Assembly (NCBI GenBank): GCA_023434265.1
Contig: JAEYTA010000202.1
Coordinates: 26,646 to 90,645, forward strand
Length of the DNA: 64,000 bases
From: Pseudomonadota bacterium
Lineage (GTDB): Bacteria > Pseudomonadota > Alphaproteobacteria > Caulobacterales > Caulobacteraceae
Direction: 5' to 3'
This document shows positions 51,287-60,063 of this stretch, in pieces. Within the stretch, counting starts at the first letter, position 1. The number at the start of each line of letters is the position of its first letter. The notes under the pieces are model-generated. The model did not search any database. It saw only the letters and a program-made list of their open reading frames with translations, and was not told the origin of the DNA. The position numbers and the translations under genes were made by a program.

Positions 51287-52491
51287 CAGTCGAGGACAGT
51301 GAAGAACCGGCTCGGGCGGACCTTGGTGAACCAGCTGACCGGATTCCACAGCGAGGCGCCCGGCTGCCACGAGAACAGGATGATCTCGGCCTTGCCGATC
51401 AGGTTCTCGGCCGGCACCAGGCCGACGCCCATCGACTCGTCGACGCGGCTGTCGACCGAGTTGTCGCGGTTGTCGCCCATCATGAAGTAGTGGCCGACCG
51501 GCACCTCGAACACCGGGGTGGTGTCGAGATCGCGGCCCGGGCCGTACTCCTGGATGCGGAAGGTCCTGCCGCCCGGCAGGGTCTCGTCCGCCGTGATGAT
51601 CAGCTCGCCGTACATGTTGGTGACGTCCTGGCCGGTGACCACGATGTCGCGGACCGGCTCGCCGTTGATGTGCAGGACGTTGTCGAGCATCTGCACGCGG
51701 TCGCCCGGAAGGCCGACGACGCGCTTGATGTAGTCGGTCCGGTCGTCGCGCGGCAGCTTGAACACGACGATGTCGCCGCGCTCGGGCTCGCTGCCGAAGA
51801 TGCGGCCCTCGAACAGCGGCGGGCTGAACGGGATCGAGTGCCTCGAGTAGCCGTACGACCACTTGGAGACGACGATGTAGTCGCCCTCGTAGAGGTTGGG
51901 CTCCATCGAGGCCGACGGAATGGTGAAGGGCTGGAACAGCAGGACGCGCAGGACCAGGGCGATCAGCAGGGCGAAGACGATGGTCTTGACGATCTCCCAG
52001 CTCTCGCTGCCGCCGCCCTTCTTCGCCTTCTTCCGGCCCTTCCCGCCACGCGCGTAGACGGGGGTGGCGTCGACGTCCTCGAAGGGGGCGTCGCCGGCGT
52101 CGCTCCACACCGGCCGGCTGGCGGCGGCGGCCGCGGGCGCCGCGGCGTGGACATCCGCGTGGTCGACCGGAGCCGCGGGGGCGGCGTGGCCGTGGCCGTC
52201 GTGACCCTGGGCGTGATCGTCGGGGCCGTGAGCGTCGTGCGCGGCTTCGGCGGTCGGCGCGTGGGCGTCGGGCTCGGCATGACCGGAGTCGCCGGGATCG
52301 TGGACGTCGCGGTGGGCGTCGTGGTCCTCGCCGTGGGCCTCGGCGGCGGTCGCCTCGTGGCCTTCCGCCGCCGCGTGATCGGCGGGCACGGCCTCGACCG
52401 CGTGCGGGTCGGCGGCCGGACCCGGATGCGCCTCGGGCGTCGGGCCGTGGCCGTGATCGTCGTCGTCGTGCGGCTTGTGTTCGTCGCTCAT
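51286..52491 (-). CDS. lepB: Signal peptidase I with a histidine-rich N-terminal extension
   Basis: 401 residues, about 150 longer than usual for this group. Residues 1-125 are dominated by His, Asp, Ala, Pro and Glu; I count 22 histidines in the first 115 residues. A basic patch (KGRKKAKKGG, about 151-160) precedes the membrane helix (IVKTIVFALLIALVLRVLLF, 168-186). The catalytic serine is S195 in PSASM and the lysine is K256 in YIKRVVG. GDNRDNS follows. The peptidase core is intact, so function is secure; the extension is cytoplasmic by the usual topology and its role is unknown. It overlaps rnc. Confidence 0.93.
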   Translation of the reverse strand: MSDEHKPHDDDDHGHGPTPEAHPGPAADPHAVEAVPADHAAAEGHEATAAEAHGEDHDAHRDVHDPGDSGHAEPDAHAPTAEAAHDAHGPDDHAQGHDGHGHAAPAAPVDHADVHAAAPAAAAASRPVWSDAGDAPFEDVDATPVYARGGKGRKKAKKGGGSESWEIVKTIVFALLIALVLRVLLFQPFTIPSASMEPNLYEGDYIVVSKWSYGYSRHSIPFSPPLFEGRIFGSEPERGDIVVFKLPRDDRTDYIKRVVGLPGDRVQMLDNVLHINGEPVRDIVVTGQDVTNMYGELIITADETLPGGRTFRIQEYGPGRDLDTTPVFEVPVGHYFMMGDNRDNSVDSRVDESMGVGLVPAENLIGKAEIILFSWQPGASLWNPVSWFTKVRPSRFFTVLD

Positions 52492-52549
52492 ACTGACCCT
52501 AGTCCCCCCGACCGGCGCGGTCTTTCGCGCAGAACCGGTTATAACCTGA

Positions 52550-52951
52550 TCAGGGGATCGGCAAGGCTTCGATCACCACGAAGGCGAGTGCGTAGGGGTG
52601 TTCGTCGCTCAGCGTCAGGTGAATGCGCGGGGCATGCCCCGGCGGGACCATGCGGGCGAGGTGGTCGGCGGCGTTTCCGGTCAGGGCCAGGGTCGGCTGG
52701 CCCGAGGGCAGGTTCACCACCCCCATGTCGCGCCAGTAGACGTCGGAGCGCATGCCGGTGCCCAGCGCCTTGGCGCAGGCCTCCTTGGCGGCGAAGCGCT
52801 TGGCGTAGCTCCACGCCGGGTCCGGCTTGCGGTCCGAACGGGTCCGCTCCAGCTCGGTGAAGCAGCGATTGCGGAAGCGGTCGCCGAAGCGGTCCAGCGA
52901 GGTCTGGATGCGGCGGATGTCGCAGAGGTCCGCGCCGACGCCGAGGATCAT
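52550..52951 (-). CDS. acpS: Holo-[acyl-carrier-protein] synthase
   Basis: 133 residues. [20 protein letters not shown] and [14 protein letters not shown] hold the magnesium and CoA-binding residues of AcpS. It attaches 4'-phosphopantetheine to acyl carrier protein. The ATG at 52951 overlaps the pdxJ stop in ATGA. lepB begins 58 bases downstream. Confidence 0.94.
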   Translation of the reverse strand: MILGVGADLCDIRRIQTSLDRFGDRFRNRCFTELERTRSDRKPDPAWSYAKRFAAKEACAKALGTGMRSDVYWRDMGVVNLPSGQPTLALTGNAADHLARMVPPGHAPRIHLTLSDEHPYALAFVVIEALPIP

Positions 52952-53685
52952 GAGGCGGCGTCCATGGCGGCGCGCATGCGGTGGATGGCGGCGGTCAGGC
53001 CGACGAACACCGCCTCGCCGATGAGGAAGTGGCCGATGTTGAGTTCGCGCACCTCGGGGATGGCCATCATGTCGGCGGCGGTCGTGTAGTCGAGGCCGTG
53101 GCCGGCGTGGACCTCGAGCCCGAGGTCGGCGGCGCGGGCGGCGGCGGCCTGCAGCCGGGCGAACTCGACCAGACGGTCGTCGCCGGACAGGTGGCAGTAG
53201 CGACCGGTGTGGAACTCGACCACCTGGGCGCCGACGGCGGCGGCGGCCTCGACCTGTTCGGGCGAGGGCTCGATGAACAGGGAGACGCGGATGCCGGCGG
53301 CGGCCAGGGCCTGCGCGACAGGGGCGATCCGGGCCTCCTGACCGGCGACGGCGAGGCCGCCCTCGGTGGTCACCTCCTCGCGCCGCTCGGGCACCAGGCA
53401 GGCGGCGTGGGGCCGGTGGCGAAGGGCGATGGCCAGCATCTCGTCGGTGACGGCCATTTCGAGATTGAGCGGCTTGCCGGCCCCGGCGCACAGGTCGCTG
53501 AGCGCCGCGATGTCCGGGTCGGTGATGTGGCGGCGATCCTCGCGCAGGTGGGCGGTGACGCCGTCGGCGCCGGCGGCCAGCGCCTCGCGGGCGGCGCGCA
53601 CGGGATCGGGATGGCTGCCGCCGCGGGCGTTCCGCACGGTGGCGACGTGGTCGATGTTGACGCCGAGGCGGACGCGACCGCGCAT
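52948..53685 (-). CDS. pdxJ: Pyridoxine 5'-phosphate synthase
   Basis: 245 residues. [17 protein letters not shown] is the PdxJ opening, with [16 protein letters not shown] and [11 protein letters not shown] following. It condenses 1-deoxyxylulose 5-phosphate with 3-amino-2-oxopropyl phosphate in the PLP pathway. It overlaps acpS by 4 bases; the pdxJ-acpS pair is common in proteobacteria. Confidence 0.95.
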   Translation of the reverse strand: MRGRVRLGVNIDHVATVRNARGGSHPDPVRAAREALAAGADGVTAHLREDRRHITDPDIAALSDLCAGAGKPLNLEMAVTDEMLAIALRHRPHAACLVPERREEVTTEGGLAVAGQEARIAPVAQALAAAGIRVSLFIEPSPEQVEAAAAVGAQVVEFHTGRYCHLSGDDRLVEFARLQAAAARAADLGLEVHAGHGLDYTTAADMMAIPEVRELNIGHFLIGEAVFVGLTAAIHRMRAAMDAAS

Positions 53686-53695
53686 CGGAAGCCTC

Positions 53696-54292
53696 CTACT
53701 TCGCCAGCCGGCGGCTGCCGGGATCCTCGACCGGCAGGGCGGCGAGTTCGGGCGGCAGGGCGTCGGCGGGATATGCGGGGACGTCGAGGGTGGCGAGGGC
53801 GATCAGGGGCACGCCGACGTCGGCGCGGCCGCCGGAGCGGTCGACGATGCAGGCGGCCGCGACCACGTCGCCGCCGGCGTCGCGGATGGCCTGGATGCAC
53901 TCGCGGGAGCTCAGGCCCGTGGTGACGATGTCCTCGACCATGACCACCTTCTGGCCCGGCTCGACGTGGAAGCCGCGGCGCAGCTTGAAGGCGCTGCCCT
54001 CGCGCTCGACGTACATCGAGGGTACGCCCAGCCAGCGGGCGGTCTCGTAGCCGGGGATGATGCCGCCGACGGCGGGCGAGATGGCCAGGTCGACGGGGCC
54101 GACGGCGGCGGTGACCTTCTCCGCCAGCGCCTTGCACAGGCGGGCGCAGCGGTCGGCCGACATGAAGACCAGGTTCTTCTGCAGGAAGACCGGGCTGTGC
54201 AGGCCGGAGGAGAGGACGAAGTGGCCCTCGCGCAGGGCGCCGGCGGCGCGGAATTCGTTCAGAACGTCTTCGGAGGTCATGGGGTCGGTCAT
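53696..54292 (-). CDS. pyrE: Orotate phosphoribosyltransferase
   Basis: 198 residues. The PRPP-binding motif [14 protein letters not shown] is present with [14 protein letters not shown] at the N-terminus. It makes orotidine 5'-phosphate in UMP synthesis. The start at 54292 (MTDPMTSED) has an alternative ATG four codons on. It follows the LOG-family gene by 11 bases. Confidence 0.94.
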   Translation of the reverse strand: MTDPMTSEDVLNEFRAAGALREGHFVLSSGLHSPVFLQKNLVFMSADRCARLCKALAEKVTAAVGPVDLAISPAVGGIIPGYETARWLGVPSMYVEREGSAFKLRRGFHVEPGQKVVMVEDIVTTGLSSRECIQAIRDAGGDVVAAACIVDRSGGRADVGVPLIALATLDVPAYPADALPPELAALPVEDPGSRRLAK

Positions 54293-54303
54293 GGCGACCT
54301 CCC

Positions 54304-55128
54304 CTACCCCGTCACGCCCTCGCTTTGAAGCGAAGGTTGATGCGGATCATCGACGTTCTCCTGTCCGGGGCGCAGGCCGCGATGGAGAAGCTCGTTCCAG
54401 AGCCCCTCGGCGTCCTCGGCGAAGCCCATCAGGTCGAGGTCGGCCTGCGCGATCATGCCGTGCTCGACCAGCTTTTCGAAATTGACCACGGACCGCCAAT
54501 AGCCCTCGTCGAACAGGACGATGGGGATGTTCCGCTCCTTGCCGGTCTGGCGCAGGGTGAGGATCTCGAACAGCTCGTCGAAGGTCCCGAAGCCGCCGGG
54601 GAAGACCACCAAGGCGTTGGCGCGCAGGGCGAAATGCATTTTGCGCATGGCGAAGTAGTGGAAGCGGAAGGTCAGCTCCGGCGTCGACCAGGGATTGGGC
54701 TCCTGCTCGTGCGGCAGGGTGATGTTGTAGCCGATCGAGGGCGCGCCGACGTCGTGCGCGCCCCGGTTTGCCGCGCCCATGACGCCGGGGCCGCCGCCGG
54801 TGGCGACGACGTTGTCGCGCGGTTCGCCGACCTGGCCGCGCATGGCCCCGCCGCGCTCGGACACGATGCGGCCGAAGGCGCGGGCCTCGCGGTACCAGCG
54901 GGCATGGGTCGGACTGGCGTCCTCGCCGATGCGGGCGCTGCCGAAGACCACCACGGTGGAGCGCACGCCCCAGGCGCGCAGGGCCTGCTCGGCCTTGGCG
55001 TATTCGAGCAGGAAGCGCACGCCCCGCATCGAATCGCTCATCAGGAAGTCCTGGTCGAAGGCGGCCAGGCGGTAGGAGGGCGAGGCCATCTGGGCCGCGT
55101 TCAGGGCGGCGATTTCCTCGGGACTCAT
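54304..55128 (-). CDS. LOG-family (TIGR00730-like) protein
   Basis: 274 residues. The family core [32 protein letters not shown] and [21 protein letters not shown] (PGGxGTxxE) is intact. Members with this core split cytokinin riboside phosphates or related nucleotides; the longer type here may be a nucleotide phosphoribohydrolase. The ATG at 55128 overlaps the rsh stop in ATGA. Confidence 0.87.
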   Translation of the reverse strand: MSPEEIAALNAAQMASPSYRLAAFDQDFLMSDSMRGVRFLLEYAKAEQALRAWGVRSTVVVFGSARIGEDASPTHARWYREARAFGRIVSERGGAMRGQVGEPRDNVVATGGGPGVMGAANRGAHDVGAPSIGYNITLPHEQEPNPWSTPELTFRFHYFAMRKMHFALRANALVVFPGGFGTFDELFEILTLRQTGKERNIPIVLFDEGYWRSVVNFEKLVEHGMIAQADLDLMGFAEDAEGLWNELLHRGLRPGQENVDDPHQPSLQSEGVTG

Positions 55129-57281
55129 CCGCGGGCTCTCTCGACGGTATCGACGGACGGGTTGGCGCGCAGGGCGGCCATGATGGTGGTGGCGTGGCGC
55201 GCGTCCTCGACCTCGACGTCGATGTCGACGTCGAAGAAGTCCTGCTGGCGGTGGCTCATCACCAGGTTGAGGATGTTGCCGCCGGCCTCGCCGATGATGG
55301 TGGCGACCTGGCCGAGCACGCCGGGGGCGTTCTTGATGGTGGCGCGCAGCCGGGCCGAGGCGACGGCGCCGCGCTCGGCCTGGGGCGTCCACTGCAGGTC
55401 CTGCCAGACGGAATCGTCGTCGGCGAAGTCGGCGAGACGCTGGCAGTCGATGGTGTGCACGGTGAGGCCGACGTCGGGCTCGAGGATGCCGACGATGCGG
55501 TCGCCCGGCACCGGCGAGCAGCAGTGGCCGAAATGGACGCTGACGCCGGGCGTGAGGCCGCCGCCGCGCACGAACAGGCGGGCCTGGTCGTCGCCGATGC
55601 GCTTGCGGTCCGGCCCGGCCTTGAGCCGGCCCTTGAGCGCCGGGAACAGGGTTTCGCCGACCTTGGTCGCCGACAGCCGGCCTCGGCCGATGGCCTCGAA
55701 CAGATCCTCCTCGGAGCCGACGGCGAGGGTCTCCAGCGCCGGCTTGAGCGAGATGTCGGCCAGCGCCTTCTCGGCGCGGGCGAGAGTCTGCTCGAGGGTG
55801 GCGCGGCCCAGCTTCTGGAACTCCTCGCGCTCGGAGCTGCGGATGTGGCGGCGGATGGCCGAGCGGGCCCGGCCGGTGACGGTCAGGGAGCGCCAGTCGG
55901 ACGGGATCTCGCGCTTCGCCCCGCGGATGATCTCGACCACGTCGCCGTTCTGCAGCTGGGTGCGCATCGGCTTCAGCTCGCCGTTGATCTTCACCCCCAC
56001 GGCGGAGTCGCCCACCTCGGTGTGCACGGCGTAGGCGAAGTCCAGCGGCATGCCGCCGCGCGGCAGGGTGATCAGGGCGCCCTTGGGCGTGAACACGAAG
56101 ACCTGGTCGAGATACATCTCGAGCTTGGCGTGCTCGACCCAGTCCTCGCCGCCCTCGCCGTGCTCGATGACCTGCACGAGGTGGCGCAGGTTCTGCAGCG
56201 GGTCGCGGCCGCCCTGGGCGGCCATGGCCTCGCGGTCGAAGCCGTAGGAGTGGTTCTTGTAGGCCCAGTGCGCGGCCACCCCGTCCTCGGCGACCCGATC
56301 CATCGCCTCGGTGCGGATCTGCATCTCGATGCGCAGGCCGGACGGGCCGACGACGGTGGTGTGCAGCGAGCGGTAGTTGTTCGACTTGGGGGTCGAGATG
56401 AAGTCCTTGAACCGCTCGGGCACCATCGGCCAGGCCCGGTGGATGACGCCCAGCGCCCGGTAGCAGTCGTCCTCGGCCTCGACGATGACGCGGAAGCCGT
56501 AGATGTCGGACAGGGACGAGAAGCCGACGGACTTGCGCTGCAGCTTGCGCCAGATCGAGTAGGCCGTCTTCTCGCGGCCGATCACGCGAGCCTGCACGCC
56601 CGCCTCCTCCAGCACCCGCTGGATCTCGCCCGACACGCCCTCGATGGCGCGGCCGTGTTCGAGCTTGAGCGCCTCCAGCCGCCGCTCGATGGCGGTGCGG
56701 GCGGTCGGGTTGAGGTGCTCGAAGGCCAGCTCCTCCAGTTCCGAGGCGATGGAGTGGATGCCGATCGAGCGGCCCAGCGGAGCGTAGACCTCGAGCGTCT
56801 CGCGGCTGATCCGCTCGCGCTTCTCCGGCTTGACGTAGCGCAGGGTGCGCATGTTGTGCAGCCGGTCGGCCAGCTTGACCAGCAGGACGCGAACGTCCTT
56901 CGAGATGGCCAGGATGAATTTGCGCAGGTTCTCGGCCTGGCGCGTGTGCTCGGCCTGGAGCTCCAGCCGCGACAGCTTGGTGACGCCCTCGACCAGCTGG
57001 GCGATCTCCTCGCCGAACATGCCGGCGATGTCGTCGCGGGTGGCCGAGGTGTCCTCGACCACGTCGTGCAGCAGGGCGGTGACGATGGTGGCGGTGTCGA
57101 GCCGGTAGTCGGTGAGGATGCCCGCGACCTGGATCGGGTGGGCGAAGTAGGGATCGCCCGAGGCCCGCAGCTGCGAGCCGTGCATCTTCATCGCATAGAC
57201 GTAGGCGCGGTTGAGCAGCCCCTCGTCGGCCGTCGGGTCGTAGGCCCGCACCGCCTCGACCAGTTCGAACTGGCGCAGCAC
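55125..57281 (-). CDS. rsh: Bifunctional (p)ppGpp synthetase/hydrolase, RelA/SpoT homologue
   Basis: About 718 residues from the chosen GTG at 57281. The HD hydrolase domain has LLHDVVEDT, the synthetase domain has SIYGFRVI and YRSLHTTVVGP, then come TGS (FTPKGALITLPRGG) and a C-terminal ACT domain (LRATIKNAPGVLGQVATIIGEAGGNI). It sets ppGpp levels in the stringent response. No ATG, GTG or TTG lies closer to the rpoZ stop. A CTG at 57417-57419, overlapping the rpoZ TGA and 5 bases after GAGGAG, would extend it to about 764 residues. Confidence 0.9.
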   Translation of the reverse strand: MLRQFELVEAVRAYDPTADEGLLNRAYVYAMKMHGSQLRASGDPYFAHPIQVAGILTDYRLDTATIVTALLHDVVEDTSATRDDIAGMFGEEIAQLVEGVTKLSRLELQAEHTRQAENLRKFILAISKDVRVLLVKLADRLHNMRTLRYVKPEKRERISRETLEVYAPLGRSIGIHSIASELEELAFEHLNPTARTAIERRLEALKLEHGRAIEGVSGEIQRVLEEAGVQARVIGREKTAYSIWRKLQRKSVGFSSLSDIYGFRVIVEAEDDCYRALGVIHRAWPMVPERFKDFISTPKSNNYRSLHTTVVGPSGLRIEMQIRTEAMDRVAEDGVAAHWAYKNHSYGFDREAMAAQGGRDPLQNLRHLVQVIEHGEGGEDWVEHAKLEMYLDQVFVFTPKGALITLPRGGMPLDFAYAVHTEVGDSAVGVKINGELKPMRTQLQNGDVVEIIRGAKREIPSDWRSLTVTGRARSAIRRHIRSSEREEFQKLGRATLEQTLARAEKALADISLKPALETLAVGSEEDLFEAIGRGRLSATKVGETLFPALKGRLKAGPDRKRIGDDQARLFVRGGGLTPGVSVHFGHCCSPVPGDRIVGILEPDVGLTVHTIDCQRLADFADDDSVWQDLQWTPQAERGAVASARLRATIKNAPGVLGQVATIIGEAGGNILNLVMSHRQQDFFDVDIDVEVEDARHATTIMAALRANPSVDTVERARG

Positions 57282-57415
57282 CTTGCCGCGGCCGGCGTGA
57301 TCGGCCGACCCGGCGGGGGCCGCGGGGTCGTCCGGTTCGTTCAGATTGGCAGCTTCAGGGGTCGGCGCGGGCTGCCGCGCCGGCAGGATGGTGATGCCGT
57401 TGGCGGGGTCCGCCG

Positions 57416-57775
57416 TCAGTATCGCTCCTCCTGCCCGCCGTCGCGGTCGCTCTGCAGCGCGCGGATCAGCTCGGCCTCGGCCATGTTCATGTGCTGCGGC
57501 TCGGCCAGCAGGGCGACGGTCTCGGCCTCGTCCTCGGCCTCGGTGCGCTCGTCGACGCGCTGCAGGGTGGTGATGATGTTTTCCTGCAGTTCGTCCGGGA
57601 CGACGGTGTCCTCGGCCAGTTCGCGCAGGGCCACGACCGGGTTCTTGTCGTTGTCGCGGTCGAGCGTCAGCGGCGCGCCGTTGGCGATGTTGCGAGCGCG
57701 GTGACCGGCCAGCAGAACCAGACCGAAACGGTTCGGCACCTTCTCGATGCAGTCTTCGACAGTGACGCGGGCCAT
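57416..57775 (-). CDS. rpoZ: DNA-directed RNA polymerase subunit omega
   Basis: 119 residues. [33 protein letters not shown] is diagnostic for omega, with VVALRELAE following. The C-terminal half is acidic and specific to alphaproteobacteria. Omega helps RNA polymerase assembly and, with rsh directly downstream, connects to ppGpp control. The stop TGA is preceded by GAGGAG, which may serve rsh. Confidence 0.95.
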   Translation of the reverse strand: MARVTVEDCIEKVPNRFGLVLLAGHRARNIANGAPLTLDRDNDKNPVVALRELAEDTVVPDELQENIITTLQRVDERTEAEDEAETVALLAEPQHMNMAEAELIRALQSDRDGGQEERY

Positions 57776-57807
57776 GAAAATCCTCGGACGCGGGGGGAGA
57801 ACCGCGC

Positions 57808-57836
57808 AAAATAGAGATGTGGAGCCGATTGTGCAA
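57808..57836 (-). promoter_or_regulatory. Putative rpoZ promoter
   Basis: On the minus strand TTGCAC (complement of 57831-57836), 17 bases, TATTTT (complement of 57808-57813), 33 bases upstream of the rpoZ ATG. This would drive the long rpoZ-to-era unit. Confidence 0.42.
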
Positions 57837-57860
57837 CGCCGCATGGGCGGGAATGAGGCG

Positions 57861-58052
57861 TCAGTCCCGCAAGCCAGGGGGATCGACCATCGCGATCTCG
57901 GGAAAGACGCGAACAAGGCAGGCAGAGTGCGCCTGAAGGCCTTGCACGGATTCCCCTCCCCACAGATTGCGAAGGGTAATCTCGACCGCGTCGGGGTCCG
58001 TCTTCTTCGTGACCGTCTCGCCGCAGAAGCAACAGGCTCGTTTTAGGATCAT
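57861..58052 (-). CDS. Small cysteine-rich protein, probable zinc ribbon
   Basis: 63 residues: [14 protein letters not shown] opens with a CCxxC-like cluster and LQAHSACL gives a later His and Cys, together a possible zinc site. It resembles short uncharacterised alphaproteobacterial proteins. The ATG at 58052 overlaps the folK stop in ATGA, so it is translated with folK. No function can be assigned. Confidence 0.6.
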   Translation of the reverse strand: MILKRACCFCGETVTKKTDPDAVEITLRNLWGGESVQGLQAHSACLVRVFPEIAMVDPPGLRD

Positions 58053-58609
58053 CCCGCGATGGTAGCGTCGCGACCAACGACAGCGCCAGCCGCCAGGTCG
58101 ACGGCGCGCCCGCCTCCCGGATGCTTCCACGCCGGCGCGATCTCGGCCAGCGGGCCCATGACGAACAGCCGCTCGGCGGCGCGGGGATGCGGCAGGATCA
58201 GGCCGTCGAGGTCGCCGCTGAGCCGCCCGTAGGCGATCAGGTCGAGATCGAGGGTGCGCGGGGCGTTGGGCCGGCCGCGCTGCCGGCCGAAGGCCTCCTC
58301 GATGCGGCCCAGCGCGGCCATCAGGTCGTGGGGCGGAAGTTCGGTCCGGACGATCACCACTCCGTTGAGGAAGGGCGGGTCGTCGGGGTCGGGCCAGGCC
58401 GCCGAACGCCACCACGAGGAGCGGGCGATCACGTCGACGCCCTCCGCCCGGAAGCGGGCCAACCCCGCCTCCAGCGCCTCGCGACAGTCGGCCCAGGCCC
58501 CCTTGTCATTGCAGCCGAGGGCGACGATGACGGCCTCGTCCAGATCGAGGTCGCCGTCGATTTCGACGGGCGGCCGGGCGACGTCAGATTTTCCGGAGTC
58601 CGAGTTCAT
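58049..58609 (-). CDS. folK: 6-hydroxymethyl-7,8-dihydropterin pyrophosphokinase
   Basis: About 186 residues from ATG 58609. VIVALGCNDKGAW, the RxxRW-like RSSWWRSAAW, and the signature RPNAPRTLDLDLIAYG with LPHPRAAERLFVMGPLAEIAP show FolK. It makes the pterin pyrophosphate used for folate. Its start codon overlaps that of the NYN gene on the other strand. An in-frame ATG at 58618 or 58657 would extend it into that gene. Confidence 0.92.
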   Translation of the reverse strand: MNSDSGKSDVARPPVEIDGDLDLDEAVIVALGCNDKGAWADCREALEAGLARFRAEGVDVIARSSWWRSAAWPDPDDPPFLNGVVIVRTELPPHDLMAALGRIEEAFGRQRGRPNAPRTLDLDLIAYGRLSGDLDGLILPHPRAAERLFVMGPLAEIAPAWKHPGGGRAVDLAAGAVVGRDATIAG

Positions 58610-59147
58610 GACGCCCATTCCCGGCGAACGCATCGCCCTCTTCATCGACGGCGCCAACCTCTATTCGGCGGCGCGCGCGCTCAACGCGGACCTCGACTTC
58701 CGCAAGCTGCTCGATCTGTATCGCGCGAACGGCGTTCTGGTTCGCGCCCATTATTACACCGCCGTGGTCGAGGGCGAGGAGTTCTCGCCGTTGAAGCCTC
58801 TGGTCGACTGGCTCGACTACAACGGCTTCTCCGTGGTGACCAAGCCGGCGAAGCGCTTCACCGACGCAGAAGGGCGGTCGCGCACCAAGGGCAACATGGA
58901 CATCGAGATCGCGGTCGACATGCTGGAGCTGGCGCCCCGGCTGGATCACGCGGTGCTGTTCTCCGGCGACGGCGACTTTCGCCGGCTGGTCGCGGCGGTG
59001 CAGGCAAAGGGGGTGCGGGTCACCGTGGTCTCGACCCTGAAGAGCCAGCCGCCGCAGATCGCCGACGAACTGCGCCGCCAGGCGGACGCGTTCGTGGAGC
59101 TGGCGGACCTGCTGCCGGACGTGGGGCGTCCGAAAGCGGGTGGTTAG
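58608..59147 (+). CDS. NYN-domain (LabA/DUF88-like) protein
   Basis: 179 residues. The PIN-like NYN core has ALFIDGANLYSAARAL (first aspartate), KGNMDIEIAVDML and LFSGDGDFRRLVAAVQAKGVRVTVVS, giving the acidic residues of a metal-dependent ribonuclease fold. Its substrate is unknown. GGAG lies 10-11 bases before the ATG at 58608. The stop codon TAG is encoded inside the first unit of the heptamer array at 59140. Confidence 0.85.
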   Translation: MTPIPGERIALFIDGANLYSAARALNADLDFRKLLDLYRANGVLVRAHYYTAVVEGEEFSPLKPLVDWLDYNGFSVVTKPAKRFTDAEGRSRTKGNMDIEIAVDMLELAPRLDHAVLFSGDGDFRRLVAAVQAKGVRVTVVSTLKSQPPQIADELRRQADAFVELADLLPDVGRPKAGG

Positions 59148-59270
59148 GGAGCCGTGGCCCGTGGCCCGTGATCCGTGGCCCGTGACCAAGGGGCGTCCTT
59201 CGGAATGGCGCCAGGCCGGCGATGACGCTAACCACACCTCACCATCCACTGGCCACGGGCCACTGGCCAC
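59140..59270. repeat. Inverted arrays of degenerate 7-base repeats
   Basis: Seven successive in-phase 7-base units on the plus strand (59140-59188) read GTGGTTA, GGGAGCC, GTGGCCC, GTGGCCC, GTGATCC, GTGGCCC, GTGACCA. On the minus strand, from 59270 back to 59229, six units read GTGGCCA, GTGGCCC, GTGGCCA, GTGGATG, GTGAGGT, GTGGTTA. The arms are inverted, about 40 bases apart, and can fold into a long imperfect hairpin. The first unit includes the NYN stop. Confidence 0.6.
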
Positions 59271-59289
59271 CCCCAGTCGTTGAGCGCTG

Positions 59290-59934
59290 ATGCCCACGCC
59301 CTACCCGCCCGAAGCCCCCCGCGACTGCCCGCTGTGTCCGCGGCTGGTCGACTACCGGCGGGAGAACGAGCAGCGCACGCCGGGCTGGTTCAACGGGGCG
59401 GTGGCGTCGTTCGGGGATCCGCAGGCGCGGCTGCTGGTGGCCGGGCTGGCCCCGGGGCGGACCGGGGCGAACCGGACCGGGCGTCCGTTCACCGGCGATC
59501 ACGCCGGCTGGCTGCTTTACGAGACCCTGCACCGGACCGGCTTCGCCCGCGGCGGCTACGACCCGGACGGAAACGACGCGCTCGAGCTGGTCGACTGCAT
59601 GATCACCAACGCCGTGCGCTGCGCTCCGCCGGGGAACAAGCCCCTGCCGATCGAGGAGGCGACCTGCCGGCCCTTCCTGCAGGCGCGACTGGCCGCCCTG
59701 CCCCGCCTGAAGGTGATCGTGACCCTCGGCGACGTGTCGCGGCGCAATGTGCTGAAGGCGCTGGGCAAGCCGGGGTCGGCCATGCCGGCGGGACACGGGG
59801 CGGAGGGCCGGGCCGGGCCCTGGGTGCTTCTCAACAGCTACCACTGCTCGCGCCTCAACACGAACACCGGCCGGCTGACGGCGGAGATGTTCGAGGCGGT
59901 GTTCCTGCGCGCTCGCGAGCTTCTGGACACCTGA
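59290..59934 (+). CDS. Uracil-DNA glycosylase, family 5 (UDGb-type)
   Basis: 214 residues. An iron-sulfur cluster is suggested by C13 and C16 (CPLCPRL) and later cysteines around DCMITNAVRC and EATCRPFL. The active segment GLAPGRTGANRTGRPFTGDHAG and the NSYHCSRLNTNTG region fit the family 5 thermostable type. It removes uracil and other deaminated bases. It lies just after the inverted heptamer array. Confidence 0.87.
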   Translation: MPTPYPPEAPRDCPLCPRLVDYRRENEQRTPGWFNGAVASFGDPQARLLVAGLAPGRTGANRTGRPFTGDHAGWLLYETLHRTGFARGGYDPDGNDALELVDCMITNAVRCAPPGNKPLPIEEATCRPFLQARLAALPRLKVIVTLGDVSRRNVLKALGKPGSAMPAGHGAEGRAGPWVLLNSYHCSRLNTNTGRLTAEMFEAVFLRARELLDT

Positions 59935-60016
59935 CGAACGCCGTTCGATCCCGGTCGACTGTGGCTCCCCTGACACGCGAATCGGCGACTGGCGGGTGTA
60001 CCCTGCCGAGGGCAGG
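59935..60016. other. Gap between the glycosylase and a small membrane protein, with two hairpins
   Basis: CGAACG-C-CGTTCG (59935-59947) and CCTGCC-GAG-GGCAGG (60002-60016) are perfect short hairpins without T-runs. A GANTC site lies at 59979-59983. No gene is seen. Confidence 0.4.
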
Positions 60017-60063
60017 AACGGCGTCCGATCGGGGGCGTTGATCCGACAGCTTTGGAGGCTGTC

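Noticed and set aside
55194..57704. An 836-codon frame antisense to rsh
   Set aside because: Rsh domains on the minus strand are intact; the antisense reading is low complexity.
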